Shown here: one piece after another, positions 8,151-17,498 of the stretch
Layout: each line of letters begins with the position of its first letter
How positions within the stretch are numbered: position 1 is the first letter of the stretch
NCBI RefSeq assembly: GCF_000722875.1
Contig: NZ_JFHR01000038.1
Coordinates: forward strand, 1 to 50,095
Source of the DNA: Sphingobium chlorophenolicum
GTDB taxonomy: Bacteria; Pseudomonadota; Alphaproteobacteria; Sphingomonadales; Sphingomonadaceae
DNA length: 50,095 nucleotides
Reading direction: 5' to 3'
Program-made: the position numbers and the translations under genes
The notes under the pieces: generated by a model
What the model was told of the DNA's origin: nothing
Database searches by the model: none
The model's input: the letters and a program-made list of their open reading frames with translations, nothing else

Positions 8151-9755
8151 CTATTTCCCCGCGCTGGACTGGTCGCGGCCCGCCGCTTCATAATCCACGC
8201 CAAGCTGCTTCAGATAGCTGTCATAGGCCTTGGGATTATAATAATAGCGCTGCATCGTCGGGCGCATCTGCGCCATGATGCGGGCGTTGCGGTCGATGGC
8301 GGGCATGTCAGTCGGGGCGATCAGCGGATCATATTTCTGATCCTTCAACTGCACGTCCTTCATCCACGCCTTGGCGTCTGTGATCAGTTGCGGGGTGGTG
8401 ACCAGATCCAGGATCGTCATCGCCACCGCCTTGGCGCCGACCAGCGTGCCCTTGTGCGCGATCGGCGTGGCCATCGCCATGCCCGCGGTGGCATGGTGGA
8501 AGATCACGTTGGGGATGTTCGCCGGATAGCCGATGGTGACGGTCGGCACCGTCCACATCACGTCGCCGATATCGTCCGATCCGCCCATGCTGGCCCCGCC
8601 GCGCAGTTCCGGCGTGGAAAGCGGGCCGACCTTGGCGGCCAGCGGCTCCACCTTCAGATGGTTCTTCACCTGCACCGCCCTGGCGAAGGCCTGGTCGGCC
8701 GCCGACCATTGCGGCATGCCCACCGTCTCTATATTGGCGTAGAGCGCCTCGGCCAGCGGCTTGTTGCCGACATTGGGCGCGGCGAAGCCCAGCACCTTGC
8801 GGCTGACCGTGGTACCCGTCGCCATCGCCGCCGCCTCCGATATCTGGTTGCCGATCTCATAGAGGTTGCGCAGCGACGCGAAGTCCTTCTCGCGGAAATA
8901 ATACCAACTGCTGGCGCGGTCCGGAACGACGTTGGGCTGGCCCCCGCCATTGGTGATGACATTGTGCGAACGCTGCGTCGGCGGCAGATGCTCCCGCCGG
9001 AAATTCCACATGACGTCCATCAGCTCGGCGGCGTCCAGCGCGCTGCGCCCTTCCCATGGCTTCCCAGCGGCATGGGCGGTCCTGCCCTTCCACTCATATT
9101 CGACGGAGATCATGCCGGTCAGGCCCAGATCGCCCCAACCGGTGCTGAAACTGGTATAGACATGCGCGAAGATCGACGCATCGACATCCTTGAACATGCC
9201 CGCCCGCACATAATAGGCCTTCGACCCCAGCAGTTCCTCCGCCACGCCCGGCCACAGCATCAACCGGCCCTTCAGCCCATGCTTGATCATCACCTGCTTG
9301 GCCGCCAGCGCGGCGGCGACCATCAGCGGCATGCCCGAATTATGGCCCTCGCCATGGCCGGGCGCATCCTCGGTCAGCGGCTTCATCTCCGCGACGCCGG
9401 GCATCTGCGACACGCCCAGCAGCCCGTCGATATCGCTGCCCAGCGCTATCTTCGGCCCCTCCGTGCCCCAGGTCGCGGTGAAGGCGGTGGGAATGCCCGC
9501 CACGCCGCGCTCCACCTTGAACCCGTTCTTCTCCAATATGCCGGTCAGATATTCGCTGGTCTTCACTTCCTGGAAGCCGGGTTCGGCGAAGGAATAGATT
9601 TGGTCCACCATGACCTGGATCTGCTTGCGCTGCGCCTCGACCGCGACGGCGACCTCATCCTTCAACGCCTGCGGAGCCTGCGCATGGGCGGGCGCACCCG
9701 CGAGCGCCGTTGTGGCAAGAGCGGCGGCAAGGGCGACGGGCTTGAAGATCTTCAT
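8151..9755 (-). CDS. Exported M20 family amidohydrolase (AbgB-like)
   Basis: A 534-residue zinc amidohydrolase with a signal peptide (FKPVALAAALATTALAGAPAHA, cleavage near AHA-QAP). It resembles the p-aminobenzoyl-glutamate hydrolase subunit B group of M20D. Blocks visible are AEPGFQEVKTSEYL, GSDIDGL, the metal-site GHGEGHNSGMPL, GVAEELLGSKAYYV and GNVxFHHATAG-like NVIFHHATAGMAMA near the C-terminus. The family hydrolyses amide bonds of N-acyl amino acids; the substrate cannot be read from sequence. Export is unusual relative to cytoplasmic AbgB but seen in environmental homologues. It is transcribed divergently from the autotransporter, with 363 bp between. Confidence 0.85.
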   Translation of the reverse strand: MKIFKPVALAAALATTALAGAPAHAQAPQALKDEVAVAVEAQRKQIQVMVDQIYSFAEPGFQEVKTSEYLTGILEKNGFKVERGVAGIPTAFTATWGTEGPKIALGSDIDGLLGVSQMPGVAEMKPLTEDAPGHGEGHNSGMPLMVAAALAAKQVMIKHGLKGRLMLWPGVAEELLGSKAYYVRAGMFKDVDASIFAHVYTSFSTGWGDLGLTGMISVEYEWKGRTAHAAGKPWEGRSALDAAELMDVMWNFRREHLPPTQRSHNVITNGGGQPNVVPDRASSWYYFREKDFASLRNLYEIGNQISEAAAMATGTTVSRKVLGFAAPNVGNKPLAEALYANIETVGMPQWSAADQAFARAVQVKNHLKVEPLAAKVGPLSTPELRGGASMGGSDDIGDVMWTVPTVTIGYPANIPNVIFHHATAGMAMATPIAHKGTLVGAKAVAMTILDLVTTPQLITDAKAWMKDVQLKDQKYDPLIAPTDMPAIDRNARIMAQMRPTMQRYYYNPKAYDSYLKQLGVDYEAAGRDQSSAGK

Positions 9756-10118
9756 GAACCGATATCCTTTTAAACGCGATCCTGGCGGAGACGCCGCGAT
9801 GTTGAAGCTGATGGGATCGGGATCATGGAAAGCGCATGCGGACGGCACGGTCGGGGAAAGCCCGCACGGACGCCTGCACGATCAATCGGGAAGCTGATGC
9901 CGTCATCTACGATTTCCCGATATAGCGAACGGCCTGACCACGCAAGCGCAAGTGAGGGGAACGTCCGGCAAGAAAAACCCGTCTGGTGGAGAAGAAAATT
10001 CAGACCGATCCGGCCAAAACATATTCCCGCGGCACGCCGAATATACCCCAATCAGGGGATGCGGACCAACAGCGGGTTGAACTAGATCGCCTCGATATTC
10101 TTCTGGAGGGGGTTTGCC
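9756..10118. other. Intergenic region between divergent amidohydrolase and autotransporter genes
   Basis: The 363 bp must hold both promoters. It is less GC-rich near 9970-10060 (AAGAAAAACCC, GAAGAAAATTC, AAACATATTCC). I see no repeat element, no FNR-type dyad and no convincing small gene. A ribosome site TGGAGGGGG lies just before the autotransporter start. Confidence 0.5.
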
Positions 10119-13100
10119 ATGATCGGCCGGAATAACATGCGTTCGTCTATTCGTCTCGGACTGGCGGTCGGCGTCAGCATGTTCGCGCTGGGGACGGACA
10201 GCGCGCTGGCGCAATTTTCGCCCGTCTGCCCGGACGGCAGCGCAGGCCCGCTCTGCATCATCGGCAATACGGGTTCGACCGGACCGATCGTCGGGACGCT
10301 GGGCACCGCCATCGTCGTCAACAACAGCGGCACGATTTCCGGCAGCCCGGCCATCACGGCGGGCCAGGCGGTCGTGCTGTCGGTGAACAACGCCAGCGGC
10401 GGCACGATTGGCGGCTCCATCATCTCGCCCGCCCGGACCGGCATTCCCCTGCTCGGCTTCAACGTGACCAACGCCGGGACCATCGACGGCGACGTCTCCT
10501 TTGTCGAACCGACCCCGACATCTCCGCAATTTCCCCTGCCGGGCGGGATTTATTATTATCTCTCCGACGGCGGCACGCTGAACGGCAACCTGCAACTGGG
10601 AACGGCTTTCAGCACCGCCAACTTCATCCAGCGCGGCGCGGACGACGGCGTGACGGGAACGATCTCGGCAGGCGCGGGCATCGACATCTACACGCGCAGC
10701 TATTCGCAGACGCAATCGCTGGAACTGGGCGCGCGCGCCCTGCCCGCGACGTTCGAGGTGGAGGGGTTCGAGGTGCGCGGCAGCGCCACCACCGTGACGC
10801 TGACCGGCCAGGGGACGACGATCAGCCTGATGGGCGACGGCCATGTCGTGAACAACGGCACGATCAACCTGCTCAACACCGCCGGTCTCTATCCGCAGGG
10901 CGTGAACGTCGTGCCTGCCGCGATCACTTATTATCAAAGGCAGTTCACGACGTTCCAGCGCGCCTTCGTGCCGCCCGGCACCGTCCCGCTCTACACGCCC
11001 ACCTATGGCGACGCGCTGGCCAGCTTCGTCAACGAAGGCACGATCAACGGCGACATCCGGATCGCCACAGCATCCTTCGTCAACAATGACGAGATCAACC
11101 TCAACACCAACGGCCTGGGTTCGGTCATCACCACGTCGGCGGGCGACGCCTTCGTCTTCGCGAACAGCGGAACGATCGACATGACGTATAACGGCCTGCG
11201 GTCCCCGACGATCAATATCGAACGCGAATTCGACGACGACGTGAACGCGGCCATCCGCATCCGCCAGGCGCTGGAGACCACGACGCTGGCGGGCGCGACG
11301 ATCGGCAACAGCGGCCGCATCGTGGGCGGGCTGGCCGCCAATGTCGCGGCCGACAGCTTCTCCTTCACCAACAGCGGCCTGATCGCGGGCATCGACGACG
11401 GCGGCCATTTCCAGCGCGGACTGACGTTGAAGCTGGGTGAACTGGACCTTGTGCTGCCCAACGCCAATGATGAATTCAACGCGGACGATGCGACGATCGT
11501 CAACACCGCCGACGGCGAGATTCGCGACGGCTTCTACGCGGGCGTCGCGTCCCGGAACCTGCGGTTCGAAAATCACGGCAGGATCGCCGCCTCCGCGCGG
11601 GAGGGCGGCACTGCCCTCCTGATCGAGACCGGGCTGTTGCAGGATGACGGGCCGGGCGACGACGACGTCATCGACATCCCTGCCGAAAACTTCGCCTTCA
11701 CGAACAGCGGGACCATCGACGGCGCGGTGGAGATCGACATCGGCAACCGGGTGGCGACCTTCGTCAACAGCGGCACCGTGACCCGGACGAAACTGGCCAT
11801 CGACCAGAACAACCGTCCGCTGTTCGGCGGCGTCGCCGCCTTCGACATGGAATCGGAAACGGACGTCAGCCACAGCATCGCCTTCAACAACAGCGGCAGC
11901 ATCGTCGGGCAGGATCGCGGCGGCTCCGGCCTGCTGATGGAGGTCGAGGCGGGCGACGGCGACGAACCGGGCACCCCGACGGCGGATTCGACGATCACCC
12001 TGGTCAACAGCGGCACGATCAAGGCGACCGGCGGCGCGACCGTGGCGATCCTCAACCCCAACACCCAGCAGCTTGTCATCAACCAGATCGCGGCGGTCGG
12101 CATCGACCAGGAAAGCAGCGGCGCGGGCGTGGTCACCATCGAAAACCGCGAAGGCGGACTGATAGAGGTGTCGGGCACGCCGACCCTGCTCGTCCCGACG
12201 CCGCCGGTGGGCGACTTTGTCTACAGCCCCGTCCCCAACGGCGTGAACGGCGCAATGGCGACCGCCATCGGCGTGGCGGGCAAGACGGTGAACATCGTCA
12301 ATGCGGGCATCATCCGGGGCGGCGCGGGCAGCGACTATTCGGCGGGCGGCGACTTCATCATCGACAATGCGCTGGGCCAGCCCAACCGCTATCTGGCGGG
12401 CGCGATCCACACCAGCGGCGACCAGCTTGACGACGACAGCGGCTTCCTGCCCTCGACCGACCATGTGACGAACGCCGCGACTGGCGTCATCATCGGCTCC
12501 ATCGACCTCAACGCAGGCGACGACCGCATCGACAATGGCGGGCAGATCAGCGGCGACATCTACATGCGCGAGGGCGACGACATCATCGTCAACGCGGGCG
12601 TCATCACCGGCACGGTGCGGATGGGCGAGGGCAATGACAGCTTCATCCACCTGCTCGCCTCGGCCGTGATGAACGGAACGGTGGACGGCGGCGCGGGCGA
12701 TGACACGCTGTCCTTCGACATCACCGGCACCACCTATACCGGCTCCATCGACCCGGCGCTGCGCCAGTTGTTCACCGGCTTCGAGGTGGAAAAGATCATC
12801 GGCACCGGCCAGGTCGTCGTCCAGCAGACGGTGGAGGTCGCCAGCGGCGGCCCGCTCAACCTGACCGAGGGGTCCAGCATCGTCGTCGCCCCCGGCGAAA
12901 CGGCGATCAGCGGCGGCGAGGCCAGCGTCAGCGTGGCGAACAGCGGCGTGGTGGTCGGCAATGTCGACCTGGGCGGCGGCGACAATGTGCTGACCAACAC
13001 GGCGGGCGGCTCCATCACCGGCAATATCGTCACCGGCGACGGCGCGAACATCATCAGCAACCAGGGCGGAACGATCACCGGCAACGTCACCGCGGGCAGC

Positions 13101-14885
13101 GGCACTGACAGCCTGGTCAACAGCGGCGCCATATCCGGCGACGTCGACCTGGGCGGGGGCGCGGACATGCTGACCATCGGCACCGGCGGCAGCTTCGGCG
13201 GCACGGTCGCCGCGGGCGACGGAACCGACGTGCTGGCGTTCAACACCGGCAGCACCTATGCCGAACAGACGACGATAGACGGTTCCAGCTTCACCGGTTT
13301 CGAACAGGTCACCAACAGCGCCGGCGTGAACGGCTTCACCGGCAATCTGAACGTGGAGACCGTGAACGTCACCGGCGGCCGCCTGATCGGCCAGGCCGGA
13401 TCGACCCTTACCGGCACCGTCGAGGTCGCCAGCGGCGGCACGTTCGGCACGGCGGGCGCGGTCAACGGCGACGTCACCATCGGAACGGGCGCCAATCTCT
13501 CGCCGGGCGCGTCGCCGGGCATCATGACGATCAACGGCAATCTGACCATCGCCAACGGCACGACCACGACCTTCGAATTCGTGCCGGTGGGCCAGAGCGA
13601 CCAGATCGTCGTCAATGGCGGTTCGGTGACGATCGGCGACAATACGACCGTCAACCTGACCGGATCGCTGACGCCGGGCGCCTCCCGCGACCTGATCGTG
13701 GTCAATGGCGGCGGCACGATCACCGGCGATTTCGACATCGTCAACCGCGATCCCGGCATTGTCGGCGTGCTGCGCAACAACGGCGCGACGCTGCAACTGC
13801 TGGGCACCTTCGTCGCGCCCGCCGTCGTCACCGTCCAGGCGGACGCCGCGATCGACTATGTCAACGGCCTGCTGGTCGCCGGAACCGCCAGCGCTCCGCT
13901 CATCAACGCCGTTCCCCTGCTGCTCAGCGGCGGCACCGCCAATGCGGCGGCGTTCGGGCAGTTGACGCCGGAGGCTTATGCCAGCGCGTCGCAGCTTGGC
14001 GTGGAACAGGGGCTGGCCCTTGCCAGGGCCGGGCGCGCAGGCCTGGCCGCGACCACCCGCGAGACGGCGGGCATCTTCAGCTTCGCGCAGGGTCTGGGCG
14101 GCTGGCGCACGCTGAAGGGCAATGCGGCCATCGGCACCGCCACGGCGAAGAGCCACAGCTACGGCGTCGTGGGCGGCATCGGCTTCGGCAACGCCAACAG
14201 CTCCATCGGCGCCTTCATCGGCTATGTCGACAGCCGCCAGACCCTCCTCGGCCGTGGGGCGCGCACCAATTCCGACGGCGTGGTCGCGGGCCTGTCGGGC
14301 CATTTCCAGAGCGGCGGGTTCGAGGGGACCGCAACCATCGCCTATGACTGGAGCGAGGCCAGCACGCGCCGCGCCGTGCCCGGCGCCGCGACCGCCCTGT
14401 CGGGCGACTATCGCCTGCGCAGCCTCGTGCTGGACGGCACGCTGGGCTACAGCTTCCCCATGGGCGGCTGGGCCGTCCAGCCTGAAGTCGGCGTGACCCA
14501 TGTCGCCACGCGCCGGGGGGCGACGACGGAAACCGGCAGCGCCGCCTTCGCGCTGGCGGTCGACCGGGCAAAGACCAGCGCGACCTTCATCGACGGCGGC
14601 ATCAGGCTGAAGGACTCCGGCGATGGCACGGGCTTCCATCCCTGGGCGTCGCTGGGCGTGCGCCACCAGTTGGACGGCGAACGCTCCGCCGCCCGCGCCG
14701 GCTTCGTCGGCAACGCGGCGCGGTTCACGGTGCTGGGCGCTGGCCGCAAGGAAGTGATGGCCACCGCCGGGGCCGGGGCCAGCTACGACCTTGGCACGGG
14801 CCTCAGCCTCTACGGCGCCTATCAAGGCGAATTTGGCGGCGGCCGCAGCCATAACGTCAACGTAGGCGTCCGCTTCGCCTTCTGA
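10119..14885 (+). CDS. Large autotransporter (type Va) with beta-helix passenger
   Basis: 1588 residues. A signal peptide (LGLAVGVSMFALGTDSALAQ) is followed by a short Cys pair (VCPDGSAGPLCIIGN) and a ~1250-residue passenger built of irregular repeats around the core N-S-G-x-I (NSGTISG, NAGTIDG, NSGRIVGG, NEGTINGD). That is the pattern of a right-handed beta-helix. A Gly/Asp-rich stretch (AGDDRIDNG, REGDDIIVNAG, GEGNDSF) near 790-850 resembles calcium-type repeats. The C-terminal ~260 residues form a 12-strand autotransporter barrel ending VNVGVRFAF with terminal Phe. A TGGAGGG ribosome site precedes the ATG. The role is probably adhesion or surface display; no protease or lipase catalytic motif was seen. 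The opposite strand carries a 1649-codon open frame, a GC-bias shadow. Confidence 0.92.
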   Translation: MIGRNNMRSSIRLGLAVGVSMFALGTDSALAQFSPVCPDGSAGPLCIIGNTGSTGPIVGTLGTAIVVNNSGTISGSPAITAGQAVVLSVNNASGGTIGGSIISPARTGIPLLGFNVTNAGTIDGDVSFVEPTPTSPQFPLPGGIYYYLSDGGTLNGNLQLGTAFSTANFIQRGADDGVTGTISAGAGIDIYTRSYSQTQSLELGARALPATFEVEGFEVRGSATTVTLTGQGTTISLMGDGHVVNNGTINLLNTAGLYPQGVNVVPAAITYYQRQFTTFQRAFVPPGTVPLYTPTYGDALASFVNEGTINGDIRIATASFVNNDEINLNTNGLGSVITTSAGDAFVFANSGTIDMTYNGLRSPTINIEREFDDDVNAAIRIRQALETTTLAGATIGNSGRIVGGLAANVAADSFSFTNSGLIAGIDDGGHFQRGLTLKLGELDLVLPNANDEFNADDATIVNTADGEIRDGFYAGVASRNLRFENHGRIAASAREGGTALLIETGLLQDDGPGDDDVIDIPAENFAFTNSGTIDGAVEIDIGNRVATFVNSGTVTRTKLAIDQNNRPLFGGVAAFDMESETDVSHSIAFNNSGSIVGQDRGGSGLLMEVEAGDGDEPGTPTADSTITLVNSGTIKATGGATVAILNPNTQQLVINQIAAVGIDQESSGAGVVTIENREGGLIEVSGTPTLLVPTPPVGDFVYSPVPNGVNGAMATAIGVAGKTVNIVNAGIIRGGAGSDYSAGGDFIIDNALGQPNRYLAGAIHTSGDQLDDDSGFLPSTDHVTNAATGVIIGSIDLNAGDDRIDNGGQISGDIYMREGDDIIVNAGVITGTVRMGEGNDSFIHLLASAVMNGTVDGGAGDDTLSFDITGTTYTGSIDPALRQLFTGFEVEKIIGTGQVVVQQTVEVASGGPLNLTEGSSIVVAPGETAISGGEASVSVANSGVVVGNVDLGGGDNVLTNTAGGSITGNIVTGDGANIISNQGGTITGNVTAGSGTDSLVNSGAISGDVDLGGGADMLTIGTGGSFGGTVAAGDGTDVLAFNTGSTYAEQTTIDGSSFTGFEQVTNSAGVNGFTGNLNVETVNVTGGRLIGQAGSTLTGTVEVASGGTFGTAGAVNGDVTIGTGANLSPGASPGIMTINGNLTIANGTTTTFEFVPVGQSDQIVVNGGSVTIGDNTTVNLTGSLTPGASRDLIVVNGGGTITGDFDIVNRDPGIVGVLRNNGATLQLLGTFVAPAVVTVQADAAIDYVNGLLVAGTASAPLINAVPLLLSGGTANAAAFGQLTPEAYASASQLGVEQGLALARAGRAGLAATTRETAGIFSFAQGLGGWRTLKGNAAIGTATAKSHSYGVVGGIGFGNANSSIGAFIGYVDSRQTLLGRGARTNSDGVVAGLSGHFQSGGFEGTATIAYDWSEASTRRAVPGAATALSGDYRLRSLVLDGTLGYSFPMGGWAVQPEVGVTHVATRRGATTETGSAAFALAVDRAKTSATFIDGGIRLKDSGDGTGFHPWASLGVRHQLDGERSAARAGFVGNAARFTVLGAGRKEVMATAGAGASYDLGTGLSLYGAYQGEFGGGRSHNVNVGVRFAF

Positions 14886-14978
14886 TCGGGAGGGGGCCTT
14901 CTGTTCGAGAGGGGGGCCTCTCGTCGGTCGGGCTGCCGGTCACAGAACCGGCAGCCCGCCAACAAATAGCGGACCTCA

Positions 14979-15140
14979 ATTCCTCCCTACGCGAAGCGTG
15001 GGGAGGGGGACCGCCGCCGAAGGCGGTGGTGGAGGGGAAGATTCGGAGGTCGTGCCCCTTTCCCTCCACCAGCCTTCGGCCGTCGAAGAGAGTCACCTGC
15101 CTCTCTTCGACCCTCCCATCCCCCGATGGGGAGTAATAGG
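14979..15140. repeat. Composite palindromic repeat, copy 3 (divergent right half)
   Basis: It begins like the others (CTCCCTACGCGAAGCGTGGGGAG, GGGGGACCG, CCGCCGAAGGCGG, GGTGGAGGGGAA). The right half diverges after CAGCCTTCGGCCG and holds an extra hairpin TCGAAGAGAG...CTCTCTTCGA before the end hairpin CCCATCCCCCGATGGGG. It lies between the convergent autotransporter and histidine kinase genes and may serve both as terminator. The 316-bp gap holds nothing else I can recognise. Confidence 0.8.
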
Positions 15141-15201
15141 ATAGCAACCAAATCACTCAGCCCGGCGTGTCTTGCATTTATCCAAGCGGCCTCATCGCCT
15201 T

Positions 15202-16776
15202 TCAGGCCGCGATTCCCACAACCAGCCTGAAATGCGCGCCCCGTTCCGACGGCACCAGATAAAGCTCGCCATGATAGGCGCCCAGCAGCGACCGGGCGAT
15301 GGCCAGGCCCAGCCCCGTCCCGCCCTCTTCCCTCCTGCTGGTGAAGAACAGGTCGAAGACGCGCTGCCGGTCGCCGGGCGGGATGCCGGGGCCGTCATCG
15401 GCGCAGTCAATCCATGCCGCGTCGTCCCGCACCGTCACGCCGATGTCCAGCCGCGACGCCCCCGCCTGCCGCGCATTTTCCGCCAGCGTGGTCAGCACCG
15501 CCTCCAGCGCGCCCGCATCCACGGCCAGCGGCGGCAGCGCGTCCGGCACGTGCAGGCCGATGGCGAAGCCCTCGCCCGACAGCGCGTCCGCCACCGCCGC
15601 CAGCACCGGCGCGGCGTCCATGCGGGCGCCGCTCTCGCCCACCAGAACGTCGGCGCGGGCCAGCTCCATCAGCCGCTGGACAAGGCGCGTCAGCCGCCGG
15701 GCATCCGCCGCCATGTTGGTCAGGAACCGCTGCCGGTCGGCGGGGGCCATGTCGGCCCCATGATCCTGCAACAATTCGATCGCCCCGGAAATCCCGGCTA
15801 GCGGCGTCTTGAATTCATGACTGACGGCGGAGGCGAAATCGCGCAGATAGCGGGACCGCTTCCCGATGCTCTCGGCCATCTGCTCGAAATCCCGGTAGAG
15901 CGCCTGGATCTCGACCACCTGCAAGGACGGGCGGCGCGGCGTGACCCGGCGGCCCAGCGCCAGTTCCCGCGTGGCGCGGCTCAGGCTTTCGATGGGGCGG
16001 ACGATGGCGCGGGACAATATGGCCGACAGCAACAGCAGCATCAGGAAGATCGCCACCACCCCCAGCGCGATCTTTCCCCGGTCCTCATACAGGCCCAGGA
16101 ACAGCGCGCGCGGCGACCGCGACACCAGCAGCGCGCCGACCACCTGACCATCGACGCTGATCGGCCGCGCATGGTGCAGGCGGATGCCCGCCGCCCGGCT
16201 CAGCCATTCCAGCGGATAATGGGCGGTCACGCCCTGATTTTCCCGCAGCACCGTCACCGCCCTGCCCGCCAGCGCCGCCCTGATCTCCGGCAGCGCGGCC
16301 AGGCTCCGTCCCCCTTCCCGGCCGTTCAGCACCACCCCGCGCCGGTCGATCATCAGGATGGACGACAGGGTCGTGACCTTCGTCTCGGCAAAGGCGGGCA
16401 CCATCCGCCGGGCGATTTCCACGGCGGCGGCGTCCGGCCGGTCCCGCGTCGCCACGGCGCGGGGGCGCGGCGGCAGGATGGGGGATGAACGCAGGTCCAC
16501 CGCCGTCATCCGGTCATGATAGCGCATCGGCGCGGCGGACGGGGCGGGACGGGCGGCCATGCCCCTGCCCACCACCGCCGCGCCCGCCGCCAGCGCCGCG
16601 CCCTGCGCCACCAGTTCCGCCTCGGTCCGCCGCACCAGCGCATTTTCATAGACCCGCAGGAAGATCGCCCCGAACCCCGGCAGCGCCGCCACGAACAACA
16701 GGGTGCACAGCAGGATCGTGCGCAACCGCAGCACCGGCCAATGCCGGGCGATCCGCGCTTTCAGCCCCGCCGTCAT
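15202..16776 (-). CDS. Membrane sensor histidine kinase
   Basis: 524 residues. Membrane helix 1 (about 17-38), a ~190-residue periplasmic sensor domain, helix 2 (about 236-258, GVVAIFLMLLLLSAIL), HAMP (RPIESLSRATRELALG), then a HisKA H-box SAVSHEFKTPLAG with the phospho-acceptor His near residue 320. The N-box-like LAENARQAG and G-boxes DDGPGIP and GGTGLGLAIA make up the ATPase domain. The start ATG overlaps the response-regulator stop as ATGA, so the pair is translationally coupled. Domain order resembles CreC-type kinases, but the signal is unknown. Last gene of the DUF4173-RR-HK operon. Confidence 0.92.
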   Translation of the reverse strand: MTAGLKARIARHWPVLRLRTILLCTLLFVAALPGFGAIFLRVYENALVRRTEAELVAQGAALAAGAAVVGRGMAARPAPSAAPMRYHDRMTAVDLRSSPILPPRPRAVATRDRPDAAAVEIARRMVPAFAETKVTTLSSILMIDRRGVVLNGREGGRSLAALPEIRAALAGRAVTVLRENQGVTAHYPLEWLSRAAGIRLHHARPISVDGQVVGALLVSRSPRALFLGLYEDRGKIALGVVAIFLMLLLLSAILSRAIVRPIESLSRATRELALGRRVTPRRPSLQVVEIQALYRDFEQMAESIGKRSRYLRDFASAVSHEFKTPLAGISGAIELLQDHGADMAPADRQRFLTNMAADARRLTRLVQRLMELARADVLVGESGARMDAAPVLAAVADALSGEGFAIGLHVPDALPPLAVDAGALEAVLTTLAENARQAGASRLDIGVTVRDDAAWIDCADDGPGIPPGDRQRVFDLFFTSRREEGGTGLGLAIARSLLGAYHGELYLVPSERGAHFRLVVGIAA

Positions 16777-17498
16777 GCAGGCGGCGCCGTCCCGCTGCAT
16801 CCGCCCAGCCGATAGCCTATGCCCGGCCGCGTCTCTATGATGTCGAAGCCGCCGACATCCGCGAATTTGCGCCGCAGGTTGCGGATATGGCTGTCCACCG
16901 TCCGGTCGGTCAGCGCAAAGCCCGGCCCCCGGAACCGGTCGATGATCTGGTCGCGGGAAAAGATGCGCGACGGCATGGCCAGCAGGGTGCGCAATATGGT
17001 GAATTCCGTCACCGTCAGGCTGACCTCCGCCGCGCCCCAATGCGCGGACCAGCTTTCCGTGTCCAGCGACAGGCGGCCGTGCCGGATCGCGCCGATCGCC
17101 TCCACCGCCGGGGGCCGGGCGGATGCGCGGCGCAGGATCGCCATGGACCGCGCCACCACCTCCCGCGGGGAAAAGGGCTTCACCACATAATCGTCGCCGC
17201 CCAATTCTATGCCCAGCACCCGGTCGATCTCGTCATCGCGGGACGACAGGAAGAAGATCGGCACGTCATTATGCGCGCGCAGCCTGCGGCAGACCTCCAG
17301 CCCGTCCATGCGTGGCATGTTGATATCCAGGATGACAAGGTCCGGCGCATGCCGCTCCACCTCCGCCAGCGCCGCCTCCCCGTCGGCCGCCTCGATCGTC
17401 TCCAGCCCCGCCTTGCCGAAGGCGAAGACGAGCAGTTGGCGGATATGGGGATCGTCGTCAACGATCAGGATCGTGCTGGGCATGGGGCATAGGATCAT
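16773..17498 (-). CDS. OmpR/PhoB-type response regulator
   Basis: A 241-residue two-domain regulator. The receiver has the acidic pocket VDDD, the phospho-acceptor Asp58 in LVILDINMPRMDG, the switch Ser in FLSS and Lys in VVKPFSPRE. The C-terminal winged helix has TVTEFTILRTLL and RTVDSHIRNLRRK. The start at 17498 forms an ATGA overlap with the upstream gene and has AGGGGAGCGGGGGAA before it; an internal ATG at 17483 (MPST) is the alternative and lacks a good ribosome site. It should control the response sensed by the kinase encoded next. Confidence 0.93.
   Translation of the reverse strand: MILCPMPSTILIVDDDPHIRQLLVFAFGKAGLETIEAADGEAALAEVERHAPDLVILDINMPRMDGLEVCRRLRAHNDVPIFFLSSRDDEIDRVLGIELGGDDYVVKPFSPREVVARSMAILRRASARPPAVEAIGAIRHGRLSLDTESWSAHWGAAEVSLTVTEFTILRTLLAMPSRIFSRDQIIDRFRGPGFALTDRTVDSHIRNLRRKFADVGGFDIIETRPGIGYRLGGCSGTAPPA

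Noticed and set aside
9903..14852. Open frame of 1649 codons on the minus strand opposite the autotransporter
   Set aside because: It mirrors the autotransporter's third-position GC bias, is full of His/Arg/Asp-Gly repeats and has no signal, domain or ribosome site. The plus-strand gene has a signal peptide and barrel.
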